Assembly: GCA_963666995.1 (NCBI GenBank)
Contig: OY762941.1
Location: forward strand, 3,410,001 to 3,474,000
Origin: Syntrophobacter sp963666995
Lineage (GTDB): Bacteria > Desulfobacterota > Syntrophobacteria > Syntrophobacterales > Syntrophobacteraceae
DNA length: 64,000 nt
Reading direction: 5' to 3'
Within the stretch, counting starts at the first letter, position 1. Each line of letters starts with the position of its first letter. Of the stretch, positions 26,963-36,884 are shown in pieces. The position numbers and the translations under genes are program-made. Under the pieces are notes generated by a model. That model ran no database searches. It was not told the origin of the DNA and worked only from the letters and a program-made list of their open reading frames with translations.

Positions 26963-28134
26963 TTGATCCCGAAAATCGCCGTAAACATGCTCAAGACCAT
27001 TAACCCGATCACAAGACCCGTAACAACGATCACGGCGGGTTCCAGGAGTGTCATGAGCCTCTGGAGGCGCCGCTGCAGTTCCTTCTCGAAATGATCTCCC
27101 AGGCCGAGAAGCCCTGCGCCCAGATTCCCCTGCTCTTCTGAAATGCGGAGCATTGTGCCCATGCGGGCAGGAAAGGGGTCTCGAGAACGGAAAAAATTGC
27201 TCATGGAGTGGCCGATCTTGATCTCCTGGTAAAGGGGAGAGATCGACGCTTTAAGGACTGTATTCACAAGGAGTTCCTGCCCGAGGCTCAGGGCCCGCAG
27301 CAGCGGGACCCCGGATTGAAGCATGGTGCCAAGGGTGCGGCAGAAGCGGGTGAGTTCGCTCTGCAGGATCAAATATCGTGTGAAAGGGAACCAGAACAGA
27401 AACCGGTCCATGGCGCTTCTGAACTTCGGACGACTGTGAAGGTAACGGCCGCCGAAAAAAACGATCGCGAGGCCGATGGGAAAAAGCCACCCGTAGTCTC
27501 TGAGGAGGACGCCGGCCTGGAGGAGCACCTGGGTCAGGACTGGAACTTTCTGGTTCAAGTCCTGGAAAATCTGGCCGAACTTCGGTATGACGTAGACAAG
27601 CAGTATAACCATCGAAATCATGCTCGTAGACAGAAGAATGGCGGGATAGATCATGGAGGAAATCAGGCTTTGCCTGAAGATGCGTCGCTGTTCGAGGTAT
27701 TCTGCAAGACGTTTGAGGATGGCGCCGAGAGTGCCGCTGGCTTCTCCCGCCCTGACCATGTGATCCGACAGATTGCCGAAAATATCCCTATACTTGCCGA
27801 GAGCGCCCGATAGGTCGCTGCCGCCCTGAACATCTTCGAAAAGTCCCTTGACCACCCGCTGGAACACTTTGTGAGTCTGGTTGGCGCTGATGAGCGCCAG
27901 AGCGCGATCGACCGGCAGACCGGCAATAAGAAGGTCTGAGAGGTCATAGAAAAATCGGATCACGTGCTCTTCAGGGACCCTGCGAGGCCTATGGCTCTTG
28001 ACCGGCTTGATTTTGAGAGGATAGAGTTTGCCGCTTTTCAGCTTTCTCGCCGCGTCGATTTCGGAGAGGGCTTCCAAAACCCCGTTATGGGTTTCACCTT
28101 GTCCATCGCGCGCCTGATACTGGAAATAGCCCAT
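26947..28134 (-). CDS. gspF: Type II secretion inner-membrane platform protein GspF
   Basis: A 395-aa polytopic protein with two T2SSF domains (about residues 65-190 and 270-390), each with paired hydrophobic segments. FYDLSDLLIAGLPVDRALAL and FCRTLGTMLQSGVPLLRALS mark the two repeats, with FGRIFQDLN-like turns between. GspF forms the platform core that contacts GspE. It is 114 bp downstream of gspE. Confidence 0.92.
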   Translation of the reverse strand: MGYFQYQARDGQGETHNGVLEALSEIDAARKLKSGKLYPLKIKPVKSHRPRRVPEEHVIRFFYDLSDLLIAGLPVDRALALISANQTHKVFQRVVKGLFEDVQGGSDLSGALGKYRDIFGNLSDHMVRAGEASGTLGAILKRLAEYLEQRRIFRQSLISSMIYPAILLSTSMISMVILLVYVIPKFGQIFQDLNQKVPVLTQVLLQAGVLLRDYGWLFPIGLAIVFFGGRYLHSRPKFRSAMDRFLFWFPFTRYLILQSELTRFCRTLGTMLQSGVPLLRALSLGQELLVNTVLKASISPLYQEIKIGHSMSNFFRSRDPFPARMGTMLRISEEQGNLGAGLLGLGDHFEKELQRRLQRLMTLLEPAVIVVTGLVIGLMVLSMFTAIFGINDIKF

Positions 28135-28248
28135 AACCGCACCCGATCTTTCGCATGTTTCGACCGGTCAACATCCAGCACCGGTGACCGGCGGATTCAC
28201 TGAAATCCCCAGTGAAGTTCAACTTCACCATCCGGTTGTCCGTTTGAA

Positions 28249-29949
28249 TCACGAGAGGCTTGTCACCCTGAGCACTTCGGAAAGGGTTGTGATTCCTTCC
28301 GTCACTTTGCGGTATCCATGATACACAAGAGGTCGGTAGCCCAACTGGAAAGCAGTTTGAGAGACGCTTCCGGCGTCTTTCCCGGCGACAATGGCGGACC
28401 GGATGGCATCGCTGATCGGTAGGACTTCGAAAATGCCCTGCCTTCCCCTGTAGCCGGTGTACCCGCATCTGTCGCAGCCCTTGTTGTGATGCAGGGTGAT
28501 GGACGCCGGCAAATCGGGAAAGACTTCAAGCAGGCGAGCCCGATCCGCATCGCGAGCAGTATAGGGTTCCTTGCAATGGGGGCACAGAATGCGAACGAGG
28601 CGTTGAGCCAGAATGGCCAGGAGGGAATCGGCCATCAGAAACGATTCAATTCCGATGTCTCTTAACCTGGTGATGGCGCCTGGAGCATCGTTCGTGTGGA
28701 GGGTTGAGAGCACGAGATGGCCGGTGAGGGCCGATTCGATGGCGATATCGGCTGTCTCCTTATCTCGAATTTCACCAATCAGAAGGACATCGGGGTCCTG
28801 CCGCACAAGGGATCGCAGGGCGTTGGCGAAGGTCAGATCAATCTGGGGCTTTACTTGAATCTGATTGATTCCATCAATCTGGTACTCGACGGGATCCTCG
28901 ACGGTGATGATTTTCCTGGTGACGGAATTCAGTTTCTTCAGGATCCCGTACAGGGTGGTTGTCTTACCCGATCCGGTCGGTCCGGTGACCAGAATCATCC
29001 CGAACGGGCGTTCGATCAATCCCTCCAGGAAGGTCAGGTCCTTTTCATCCATGCCGAGGACCTGCATATTGTATTCGACTCCCTCCTGGGCGAGCAGTCT
29101 CAGAACGATGCTTTCGCCATAAATGGTGGGAACCGACGATACACGGATATCCACTTCCCGATTGCCGAATTTGAGTTTTATTTTTCCGTCCTGAGGAAGC
29201 CGTCGTTCGGCGATGTTGAGGTTGGCCATGAGCTTCAACCTGCTGATGATGGCAGCCTGCATGGCCTTGGGCGGCTGATCGAGATCGAATAGCACGCCGT
29301 CGACCCTGCTTCGGACATGGAAGGAGCGTTCGAACGGTTCGAAATGAATATCGGAAGCACGCATATCGAGTGCCCTGGAGATCAGGACGTTAACCAGCCT
29401 GACTATGGGGGCTTCCTGGGCCAGTCCTTTCAGGTGTTCCAAATCATCTTCGAATGCCTGGCCGTCAACGGCGAACCCCGTTCCATTCTTAGAGAGTTCT
29501 TCCGCTTCCCGGGCCGCCGCGCCGTAGAGCCGGTCGATTGCAGTCCGGATTTCGTCGCGCTGGCCGATGCACAGACTCAGCTTCATCCCCGCGAAGTAAC
29601 TCCCCAGAAGATTGAGCAGCTCAAGATTCAGGGGATTGTTTACGACTACCTTGACCTTGCCGCTTTCCACTTGAATGGGGAGCACCGCGTGCTTTCTAAG
29701 AAAGAACATGGACACCCCTTCGAGGAGGACCGGTTTTTCAGGATAGTCTTCGCGGTCCAGGAGGGGTAGTTCGAGATGGTCGGCCAGTACCCGCAATATC
29801 CGGTGTTCATCCGTGATGTCAATCTGCTCGAATGCTTCGGAGAGCGGCAGCCCCTGCACGAAACAGGATTCCCGGAGCTGATTCACCTGATCGTCCTGCA
29901 GGTCGAATTCCTCCTGAAAGGCATAGAGCAACGATGCGGACTTGGACAT
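28249..29949 (-). CDS. gspE: Type II secretion ATPase GspE
   Basis: A 566-aa ATPase powering pseudopilus assembly. The N1E domain occupies residues 1-150. The ATPase has Walker A GPTGSGKTTTLYG, an Asp box, the Walker B region LIGEIRDKETADIAI and a His box. The four-Cys zinc module (CPHC ... CDRCGYTGYRGRQGIFEV) near residue 480 is diagnostic of GspE/PilB. First gene of the leftward operon, 228 bp from the divergent GspC-like gene. Confidence 0.93.
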   Translation of the reverse strand: MSKSASLLYAFQEEFDLQDDQVNQLRESCFVQGLPLSEAFEQIDITDEHRILRVLADHLELPLLDREDYPEKPVLLEGVSMFFLRKHAVLPIQVESGKVKVVVNNPLNLELLNLLGSYFAGMKLSLCIGQRDEIRTAIDRLYGAAAREAEELSKNGTGFAVDGQAFEDDLEHLKGLAQEAPIVRLVNVLISRALDMRASDIHFEPFERSFHVRSRVDGVLFDLDQPPKAMQAAIISRLKLMANLNIAERRLPQDGKIKLKFGNREVDIRVSSVPTIYGESIVLRLLAQEGVEYNMQVLGMDEKDLTFLEGLIERPFGMILVTGPTGSGKTTTLYGILKKLNSVTRKIITVEDPVEYQIDGINQIQVKPQIDLTFANALRSLVRQDPDVLLIGEIRDKETADIAIESALTGHLVLSTLHTNDAPGAITRLRDIGIESFLMADSLLAILAQRLVRILCPHCKEPYTARDADRARLLEVFPDLPASITLHHNKGCDRCGYTGYRGRQGIFEVLPISDAIRSAIVAGKDAGSVSQTAFQLGYRPLVYHGYRKVTEGITTLSEVLRVTSLS

Positions 29950-30177
29950 AAGGGCTCCTGGTTGGTTGAATTTTCTCGTACCATCCTTAACAAATCATCG
30001 CTTAAAAGTAAACTTCACGGTTCGCTGAACCTTCCAAGCCGGCGTCATTCCAGCGACATCCCTTTTCGCCCGGCTCCCTCTGAAAAAGGTGGTAAACATT
30101 TTGCCGAAGTGGTTATAGTGTAGGACAGGTCGCCGGGGAAGCTTTTTGGGCCGCAATATACGATCGAGGAGCGAGAT

Positions 30178-30864
30178 ATGAGGTTACTCAGGTATTCGAT
30201 CCTCCTGAGCTGTGTGATAGTGCTTTTCCCGTGGCTGTGCGCTGCGGAGCCGATCATGGTTGATAAGAATCTTTTCGCCCAGGACAGAAGGCCCCCACCT
30301 CCCGATTCGGGTGCGCCCTCCGCGCAATCCAATAAGCGCGGCGTCTCGCACAATGCCCTGCAACTGGACGGGGTCATCATTCAGGGCGATTCGAAAAAGG
30401 CGCTTCTGCGCCACAAAAGCCAGCCGTCGCAGGCGGAAAAGAAGAAGAACCAGTCCCCCTATGTGACTGTCCGTGAAGGCCAGCGTTTCGGTGATTACCA
30501 GGTGGTCAAGATCGAGCCCAAGAGTATTTCCCTCGAAAAGGACGGGCAGGTCTTCGTGATCAGCCTTTTTTCGGAGGGGAAAGTATTATCGCCCGTGCCT
30601 GCTCCGCCGCCGCCACCAGGTCCGGCCGTCCAGGCGCCCGAGGGAATGGCGGCAAAGACTCTGCCGGGTCGACCTCCGGGTCCCGGCGATGCAAATGCGG
30701 GAGTGGTCCCGCCCGCCGGCGGCAATCCCAATGTTGCTCTCCCGCAGCCCACGGCGGAACCTGATTCCTCTCCGGGAGTTGCACAGGAGACCAACGTCAA
30801 TCCACCCCATCCTGAGGAAGAGGCGCAGGATGAAGATGAGAGTACGGATGAAGCCGGCCAATAG
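30178..30864 (+). CDS. GspC/PilP-like periplasmic pilot protein
   Basis: A 228-aa secreted protein: signal peptide (residues 1-23, ending CAAE), then a short HR-type beta domain (NALQLDGVIIQGDSKKALL ... YVTVREGQRFGDYQVVKIEP) and a Pro/Ala/Glu-rich tail of about 80 residues. This beta domain resembles GspC or PilP, which link the platform to the secretin. It is divergent from gspE, consistent with a secretion role. It lacks a GspC N-terminal membrane anchor other than the signal sequence, so PilP-like is equally possible. Confidence 0.6.
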   Translation: MRLLRYSILLSCVIVLFPWLCAAEPIMVDKNLFAQDRRPPPPDSGAPSAQSNKRGVSHNALQLDGVIIQGDSKKALLRHKSQPSQAEKKKNQSPYVTVREGQRFGDYQVVKIEPKSISLEKDGQVFVISLFSEGKVLSPVPAPPPPPGPAVQAPEGMAAKTLPGRPPGPGDANAGVVPPAGGNPNVALPQPTAEPDSSPGVAQETNVNPPHPEEEAQDEDESTDEAGQ

Positions 30865-30926
30865 AGGTTTCACTCGGCCGTTGCGGTGGAATGGGACGCC
30901 TTGTGAATGCCTGAGGAGAGTAAGAG

Positions 30927-31358
30927 ATGGACGTAATCGTAAAGACAGCTCGGCGAATAATGGGCCGGTTATCCATGGGGGATGACGTACTGGCCGCACT
31001 GACGAAATGTTGCGAACTCCACAATGTCCGACTGGGAGAAGTCAGGGCGCTCGGAGCAGTCTCCAAGGCAAGATTCGGGTTCTACGATCAGAGCGTCCGG
31101 AAGTATCACTTCATCGAACTCGACAAGCATCTGGAGATCACATCGGTTATCGGAAATATCTCCCTGAAGGACGGCAAGCCTTTCATACATGCCCACGTAA
31201 CCTTTACCGATGACAAGGGAACGGCCCTCGGTGGGCACCTTGCCGAAGGAACGATTGTCTTCGCCTGCGAATACGTGATTCACGAATATCAGTCGGATCA
31301 GATTCCGGAACGCGGTTATGACGAGGAGACGGGCCTTTTCCTGTGGAAAAAGGACTGA
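30927..31358 (+). CDS. PPC/DUF296 domain protein
   Basis: A 143-aa protein with the PPC (DUF296) fold: SMGDDVLAALTKCCELHNVR, then the conserved FIHAHVTFTDDKGTALGGHL with His residues clustered near a trimer interface and metal-like site. In plants PPC joins AT-hook DNA binding; the stand-alone bacterial form has no settled function. It sits downstream of the GspC-like gene by 62 bp but is probably independent of secretion. Preceded by a GAGGAGAG site. Confidence 0.85.
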   Translation: MDVIVKTARRIMGRLSMGDDVLAALTKCCELHNVRLGEVRALGAVSKARFGFYDQSVRKYHFIELDKHLEITSVIGNISLKDGKPFIHAHVTFTDDKGTALGGHLAEGTIVFACEYVIHEYQSDQIPERGYDEETGLFLWKKD

Positions 31359-31536
31359 ACCGGCTTCCCTGGAGGATGAAAAGCGGCAGTCGGCTTTTCC
31401 AGCGAGATGGACGGCCTCGTTGCGGGGGAGTGTGTGACCGGTCTGCGTGATTCACCGGACCGATCGAGTTGTACCGGCCGATATTTCGGGGAAGCAAATC
31501 CCCCGTCGGGAGGCGACCGGTGCGATGGCGCCGCGT

Positions 31537-33885
31537 TCAGCAAGCCCATGAGGCAAGGATCGTCGAACCTTTTCCCGTGCCTGATTCGAGAGCGAACGAG
31601 CCGCCCGAAAGCTCCGCTCTCTCTTTCATGCTGGGCAACCCCAATCCGTTTCTTTCTTCCGACAGGCTGAGAACCGAACCCGGGTCGAACCCGACGCCGT
31701 TGTCGCTTATCCTCAGTTCGATCGTTCGGCCCGTCTTCCGAAGTGCCAGGGTCACCAGGTCCGCGCCGCTGTGCTTGGCGATATTGTGAAAAGCTTCCTG
31801 CATCACCCTGAAGATCACTATTTTCAGGGGCTCCGGAATATCCTCCTCCTCGATGGACAGGTTTTCTTCGATGTGAATGCTTTCATATACCTTGCGGAAT
31901 TGTCCGCAAAACCATTTGATGGTCGTAATAATTCCCAGGTCGTCCAGGATCGACGGCCGAAGGTCCGTCATAATCCTTCTGGACTCATCGATGGCATGCT
32001 GAGCGAGAGTGATGAGATTATTCAGGGATTCATATTTGGAAGTGCCTTTCCGCATGGACTTGAGGCCGGCTTCGAGGCCGAACTTGACGGCGCTGAGAGA
32101 TGATCCTATGCTGTCGTGGAGTTCTCTTGCGATCCGTTTTCTTTCTTGTTCCTGGGCACTTAGAAGCTGACCGGAAAGAAAATGCAACTGTTTCTCGGAT
32201 TCCTGAAGCGCCTCCTCGGTTCGCTTGCGGTCGGAAATGTCTTCGATGATCCCTATCCCTCCGAGAACCTTGCCGTCCTCGGAAAGAATCGGGCCGTAAT
32301 CCGCCTTCAGATTGGTGATCTTGCCTCCGGTGACCGACAAATAATTGCCTTCATAAAAGGCTGAACCGCCGGACAGACAGATGGTGACCGCAGCTTTCAT
32401 CTTCTTGTTTTTGAGAGATGTCAGCAGATTGAAGCCGATCAACTTTTCTCTTGTCGTTCCCCATATCCTGTAAATGTTCTCATTGGCGGCCGTAATGGCA
32501 CCGTCGCTGTCGAAATGATAAATACCCAATGGGGAATTCTCGAATATCATCCTATATTTTTCTTCGGATTCCCTGAGTTTCTTTTCGGCCAGTTTCAAAA
32601 TGGTAATGTCCGTGACCGTGCTGATAGTCCCCCGGAATTTCAGGTTTTCATCAATGACCGGCGATCCGGACGCAAGGACGGGGATCTTATGCCCGTCTTT
32701 TGCAGTCAGCTCGATTTCATAGGAGGAACATTCGCTTTCAAGGCGCCTGGCGATCTCCCTGTTGCGGATATTCAGGTTCGCCGCGTCGAGCAGTGCCACC
32801 TCCGGCATGCCGATGAGTTCATCGCGCGAATATCCCAAAAGATGGCAAAGCTTGTCGTTGGCATAGACGATCACCCCATCTTCGTCCTGGACCTTGAGAC
32901 CCTCGTCCATTGTTTCTACAAGCGTACGGAATTGATATTCACTTTTCTGCAAAGATTTTTCGACCGATCTTCGAGCGGTCGCATCGTTGCCTACGCAGAG
33001 CAGTTCGGCAAGACGGCCGTTGCCGTCGTAGAGACCTTTGATGGTCCATGTGACATAAACCCGTCTCCCATCCCGGCAGATATTCTCGCTTTCGTTACTC
33101 GGATACTGTTCGGGGTAGCGGAGAAAATCCCGGACCGTGCCTACAAGATCATTCCCGCAGGAATCTCTCTCGGGAAAGATTGTACCGATCACGCTTCGAC
33201 CCAGGATTTCCTCTGCCCTGTAACCCAAAAAGGCTTGAGCGAATTCGTTAAAGAAGGTGACCCTCCCCTCCGTATCAATACGCAAAATGATGCTGTTGGC
33301 ATTCTGGACGAGTTCCCGGTAACGTTCTTCGCTCTTTTTCAGAGCCTCCGACGCCAACTTCTGATCCGTCATGTCGCGTATGGATTCAATGGCGCCCGCC
33401 AGCATCCCCATGTGGTCGTAGAGCGGGGATGCCTTGCCCCAGAGATAGGCCCCTTTGCCGCCGTACATCTTGGGGGCGAATACTTCCGCGTAGCAGGTGT
33501 CGCCTTGTTTTTTTACATAGCTGTATTGGTTTTCGTATTCCGGACTTACACCGAGTACGAGGTCGATAATGATAGGCCGGGGTTCACCGTAAAATGGGAT
33601 GGCATAAACAAAATTTCCTTTGCCGAGGATGTCTTTCTTACTCACGCCGGTCATCTCTTCAATGGCCCGGTTCCATGCAATGACCTTCCGCTCCCGGTTG
33701 ATGACAAACGTGGCGTCGGGAAGAAATTCTATGATATCGGTGTATTGCTGGTGTGAGGCCCGAGCCCCGGCCAGAGGGGAAGCGATGCTTTCGGTTTCAG
33801 TCTCGTCCAGTGCAGCAAGTTGCCGGCAGAGCCGGAGCACGGCGTCAATGAGCCGGTTTCTCTTCCTGTCCTTTTCATCTTCCAC
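31537..33885 (-). CDS. Multi-PAS sensor histidine kinase, NarL/DegS type
   Basis: A 782-aa cytoplasmic kinase with no membrane segment. Four PAS domains span about residues 52-165, 190-300, 318-430 and 445-560. A HisKA_3 dimerisation domain follows with the phospho-His in ERKRIARELHDSIGSSLS, and a HATPase ends the protein (LRISDNGVGFDPGSV; GLGLPSMKERAELSGGSF). HisKA_3 kinases normally partner LuxR/NarL-type regulators. No such regulator is nearby, so it is an orphan here. PAS domains suggest redox, haem or small-molecule sensing. Confidence 0.9.
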   Translation of the reverse strand: MEDEKDRKRNRLIDAVLRLCRQLAALDETETESIASPLAGARASHQQYTDIIEFLPDATFVINRERKVIAWNRAIEEMTGVSKKDILGKGNFVYAIPFYGEPRPIIIDLVLGVSPEYENQYSYVKKQGDTCYAEVFAPKMYGGKGAYLWGKASPLYDHMGMLAGAIESIRDMTDQKLASEALKKSEERYRELVQNANSIILRIDTEGRVTFFNEFAQAFLGYRAEEILGRSVIGTIFPERDSCGNDLVGTVRDFLRYPEQYPSNESENICRDGRRVYVTWTIKGLYDGNGRLAELLCVGNDATARRSVEKSLQKSEYQFRTLVETMDEGLKVQDEDGVIVYANDKLCHLLGYSRDELIGMPEVALLDAANLNIRNREIARRLESECSSYEIELTAKDGHKIPVLASGSPVIDENLKFRGTISTVTDITILKLAEKKLRESEEKYRMIFENSPLGIYHFDSDGAITAANENIYRIWGTTREKLIGFNLLTSLKNKKMKAAVTICLSGGSAFYEGNYLSVTGGKITNLKADYGPILSEDGKVLGGIGIIEDISDRKRTEEALQESEKQLHFLSGQLLSAQEQERKRIARELHDSIGSSLSAVKFGLEAGLKSMRKGTSKYESLNNLITLAQHAIDESRRIMTDLRPSILDDLGIITTIKWFCGQFRKVYESIHIEENLSIEEEDIPEPLKIVIFRVMQEAFHNIAKHSGADLVTLALRKTGRTIELRISDNGVGFDPGSVLSLSEERNGLGLPSMKERAELSGGSFALESGTGKGSTILASWAC

Positions 33886-34157
33886 TTGAGCGGCACCTCC
33901 AAATGCATAAGCAGGATGCAGAGGCGATAACGAACGGGAAACGAAGTGTCAGTCCATAAGCCATACTAACACAAGGGAAACCGATTCAAAAGGGGATATC
34001 GCAGGGATCGATCCCGATCCTACCTTGAACGGGAAAGGGAGAAGCCCTTTGGATTAGCCGCAGGCTTTCCTGGTACGGTACATCGGGAGCCCGCCCCGGA
34101 GGTCTGGAATGAAGAGGGGGAGCAGGCCGACCCGGAGGAAGGAGGGTTAGACGCCCG
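33886..34157. other. Intergenic, no gene seen
   Basis: About 270 bp between two minus-strand genes. No conserved gene, tRNA or clear terminator is seen. It holds the promoter region of the PAS kinase on the minus strand. Confidence 0.4.
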
Positions 34158-34739
34158 TCACTCACCGTTCGGGGGTTCGGTGCTCAGGGATTCGAGGTCT
34201 TTTTGTTTCAGGTCCAGTCGTTTGAAGCGGCCCTTTTCATTTATGACACGCTCCATTTCCCGCCTCACTTCCGACTGCGCGAGCAGTTCCGAAAGAAGGA
34301 TGCGCTTGTAACTGATGCTGCGCAGCTCGTTTTCCAGGTATTCATCACGCTCCTGCTTGAGCTTTGCATTCTGCAGGAACAGCTTCTCTTCGAGCGTTTC
34401 ATTCTCGATGAGAAGGGTTATGAACATGTCGGTGATCTTGCTTTTTCTGAGACCCAGCATCCCGATGCCCGCAGCTTTTCTCCGGTACTGGTCGAGACGC
34501 CCCTCGAGGAACTCGATTCGACGATTCAGCTCCGCCTTCTCTTTTTCGAGGTTCTGTTTCTCGTTGTCCCAGAATTCCTTCAGAGCGCGTTCGATGGTCA
34601 GCATTTCTTCGCGATCATACGTCGACTGAAGCTGATATTTCCGCACGTTGCTGCGAAACCCCAGGTAATAAGCCGACGCAAAAACCAGGGAAACACAAAA
34701 AATGATTGCCAGTATCTGGGAGATAAGGACTAAATTCAT
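34158..34739 (-). CDS. Hypothetical membrane-anchored coiled-coil protein
   Basis: A 193-aa protein: N-terminal membrane helix (LVLISQILAIIFCVSLVFA) followed by a nearly continuous charged coiled coil rich in Glu, Lys, Arg and Leu (residues 30-175). No enzymatic motif. It probably spans the inner membrane once with a cytoplasmic or periplasmic coiled-coil stalk. No family is recognised. An AGGAGGACAGC-like site precedes the ATG. Confidence 0.65.
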   Translation of the reverse strand: MNLVLISQILAIIFCVSLVFASAYYLGFRSNVRKYQLQSTYDREEMLTIERALKEFWDNEKQNLEKEKAELNRRIEFLEGRLDQYRRKAAGIGMLGLRKSKITDMFITLLIENETLEEKLFLQNAKLKQERDEYLENELRSISYKRILLSELLAQSEVRREMERVINEKGRFKRLDLKQKDLESLSTEPPNGE

Positions 34740-35180
34740 AGGTGCTGTCCTCCTGTTGGCATCCGCAGAGGATTACCGGCCACATGTTCGAAACACCCGA
34801 AGCAGGCTGGAAGCTTCTAACCCGTTGGAGCCAATCTCGAATATCGAAGAGAGTATCACGGATGCGTTTAATCCTCACTATAAACCGAAAGTGCGAAAGC
34901 ACGAAAAGAAATCCCGGGTTTTCACGATCGTGAACCTGAATCCGAGGGAGCGCCCCCCGTGGATCGGCTCATCATCCGGAACACCTGCGGGTTCGGCGGG
35001 AGTCACACGCAAAACTCATCGTCTCCCATCCTCGGCAGGTACCGAAAAATGTGCCCGCCTCTGGGGAATTCGAAGCCGCTTACGCCCATTTCCGGTCTCC
35101 GCTTCAACGAGGGGAGGCCCCTCATGGTTCCTCCCGGCGGGTTCGCGTGGAGAACAGTCGCTTCGGGTGCCCATCCGCGA
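34740..35180. other. Intergenic, 441 bp, no gene seen
   Basis: Between the phosphofructokinase stop and the coiled-coil gene, both minus strand. Frames are open only by GC bias and lack ribosome sites or family motifs. It should contain the promoter of the coiled-coil gene. Confidence 0.4.
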
Positions 35181-36266
35181 TTATCCGAGAAATATCCCCA
35201 CTGACCTTGCGGTCCTTACGAGCGGGGAATCCAGAGGCACCAGCCGCTGTCTGCCCGCGACCTTCTCGATAGGAACTGCAACCATTTTACTGCCCTGCAA
35301 CGCGACCATATGGTTGTACTGCCGGGCCGACACCAGTTCCATTGCCTTCACGGCGAACTGAGTCGCAAGCAACCGGTCGAAGGACGTGGGCGTTCCCCCC
35401 CGTTGTACGTGGCCGAGGATCGTCACCCGACATTCTATCCCCGTCTGATCCTCGATCTGATTGGCGATCAAATGGCTGATTCCTCCGAGGCGGATCGGAT
35501 CGGGGCTGTCGGCGACGATTTTCTGGACCGCTTGAGAACCCCCTTCGGGCATGGCTCCTTCTGCAACCACCACGATGCTGAAACGTCTTCCGAAGTGGCT
35601 TCGTCTTCTGACCACGCTGATGATGTCCTTGATGTTGTATGGAATCTCGGGAATCAGAATGATATCGCCCCCTGCCGCGATGCCCGCTTCAAGCGCCAGC
35701 CAGCCCGCGTTCCTTCCCATCACTTCGATGAGCATGACGCGATGGTGGGACTGGGCGGTCGTGTGAATCCGGTCGATCGCCTCCGTGGCGACGGTCCGTG
35801 CCGTGTCGAAACCGAAAGTAATGTCGGTTTCGGCGAGATCCTTATCAATCGTCTTGGGTAAGCCGACGACGTTTATCCCCTTCCGGACCATTCCTTCCGC
35901 AACCGCCATCGTGCCGTCTCCGCCGACACAGATCAGCGCTTCCAGCTCCAGGTCGTCGCAGAGGCAGCAGCACCCGTCGGAGACATCGATCTTTTTCGCA
36001 GCGCCGCCATCGGAGACGACATGGGCGAAAGGATTGGCCTTGTTGCTCGAACCAAGTATGGTCCCACCCTGATTGAGGATGCCCGAGACCATCTCGAAAG
36101 TCAAAGCGGTGAATCTCTTCTCGATCAGGCCGAGAAATCCGTCGAAAAAGCCAATGACCTCCATATCGAAATCATTGATCGCACTCTTCGTGATGCCGCG
36201 GATAACGGCATTGAGTCCTGCGCAATCTCCCCCACCGGTGAGAATGCCAACCCTTCTCCTGCTCAT
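35181..36266 (-). CDS. pfkA: 6-phosphofructokinase (group III type)
   Basis: A 361-aa kinase. GGGDCAGLNAVIRG binds the nucleotide phosphate; ICVGGDGTMAVAEGM and the active-site segment GLPKTIDKDL follow; MGRNAGWLALEAGIAAGGD and HVQRGGTPTSFDR are also standard. The combination of Gly at the ATP-PFK position (GGDGT) with Lys in PKTID is that of mixed group III enzymes, so the phosphoryl donor (ATP or PPi) is uncertain, with ATP favoured. Single gene, length typical. Confidence 0.9.
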   Translation of the reverse strand: MSRRRVGILTGGGDCAGLNAVIRGITKSAINDFDMEVIGFFDGFLGLIEKRFTALTFEMVSGILNQGGTILGSSNKANPFAHVVSDGGAAKKIDVSDGCCCLCDDLELEALICVGGDGTMAVAEGMVRKGINVVGLPKTIDKDLAETDITFGFDTARTVATEAIDRIHTTAQSHHRVMLIEVMGRNAGWLALEAGIAAGGDIILIPEIPYNIKDIISVVRRRSHFGRRFSIVVVAEGAMPEGGSQAVQKIVADSPDPIRLGGISHLIANQIEDQTGIECRVTILGHVQRGGTPTSFDRLLATQFAVKAMELVSARQYNHMVALQGSKMVAVPIEKVAGRQRLVPLDSPLVRTARSVGIFLG

Positions 36267-36560
36267 CAGCTTCTCCAGTCAAGAAATAGCGAACATGTCG
36301 GGCAATCCCGGTGAAACGTGTTCCACCCGGGCTCACTTCAATCCTGGGCCACAATTCCAACCTGAACATACATGCATATGGATCTTCATTCAAGATACTC
36401 GATGCGCCCGATCGACAGGCCAGGGAAAACAAGGCGGGCAATTTGTCCGGGCGAGCGGCCGCTCCCCGATTCTCACGGAACTTCATGGGCAGGTTGATAT
36501 TTGTCGGCGGTAACGGGAGCATTTCTTCGTTCTGCTCCCGCCACCGTTGTCATGGCCAAG
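36267..36560. other. Intergenic, 294 bp, no gene seen
   Basis: Upstream of phosphofructokinase and downstream of the EF-hand gene, both minus strand. No gene or strong hairpin is recognised; it should hold the pfk promoter. Confidence 0.35.
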
Positions 36561-36884
36561 TTACGGTCTGTTCTTCCAGGCACAGAACTCGCCTTGTGTC
36601 AGCCGGCCGTCCCCTTTGGTATCGGCTGCCAAAAAGCTTGTATAAGTATTCCCGATGGGGGCCTCCCCCTTGATCTTTCCAAGGCTGTCTTCCGCACGGA
36701 AGTCATTGTAGGTGAGATATCCCTTATCGGTCGTGTCCAGACTCTTGAATTCCTGCTCACACATGCTCACGTTTCCCGCCGGATCCATCGCATGGCCGCT
36801 TTCGAAAGACAGAGCCTTCCCTCCAACAAAACCAAGCAGCCCGACGGCCGCAAACAGAGCTAGGATCAACAAGTACTTGTTCAT
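36561..36884 (-). CDS. Secreted EF-hand protein
   Basis: A 107-aa protein with a signal peptide (MNKYLLILALFAAVGLLGFV) and two EF-hand-like loops: DTTDKGYLTYND (partial, lacking some ligands) and DTKGDGRLTQGE (near canonical). It probably binds calcium outside the cytoplasm. The ATG at 36884 is preceded by AAGGAGGAG; an upstream in-frame ATG at 36908 precedes this site and is rejected. Function unknown. Confidence 0.75.
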   Translation of the reverse strand: MNKYLLILALFAAVGLLGFVGGKALSFESGHAMDPAGNVSMCEQEFKSLDTTDKGYLTYNDFRAEDSLGKIKGEAPIGNTYTSFLAADTKGDGRLTQGEFCAWKNRP

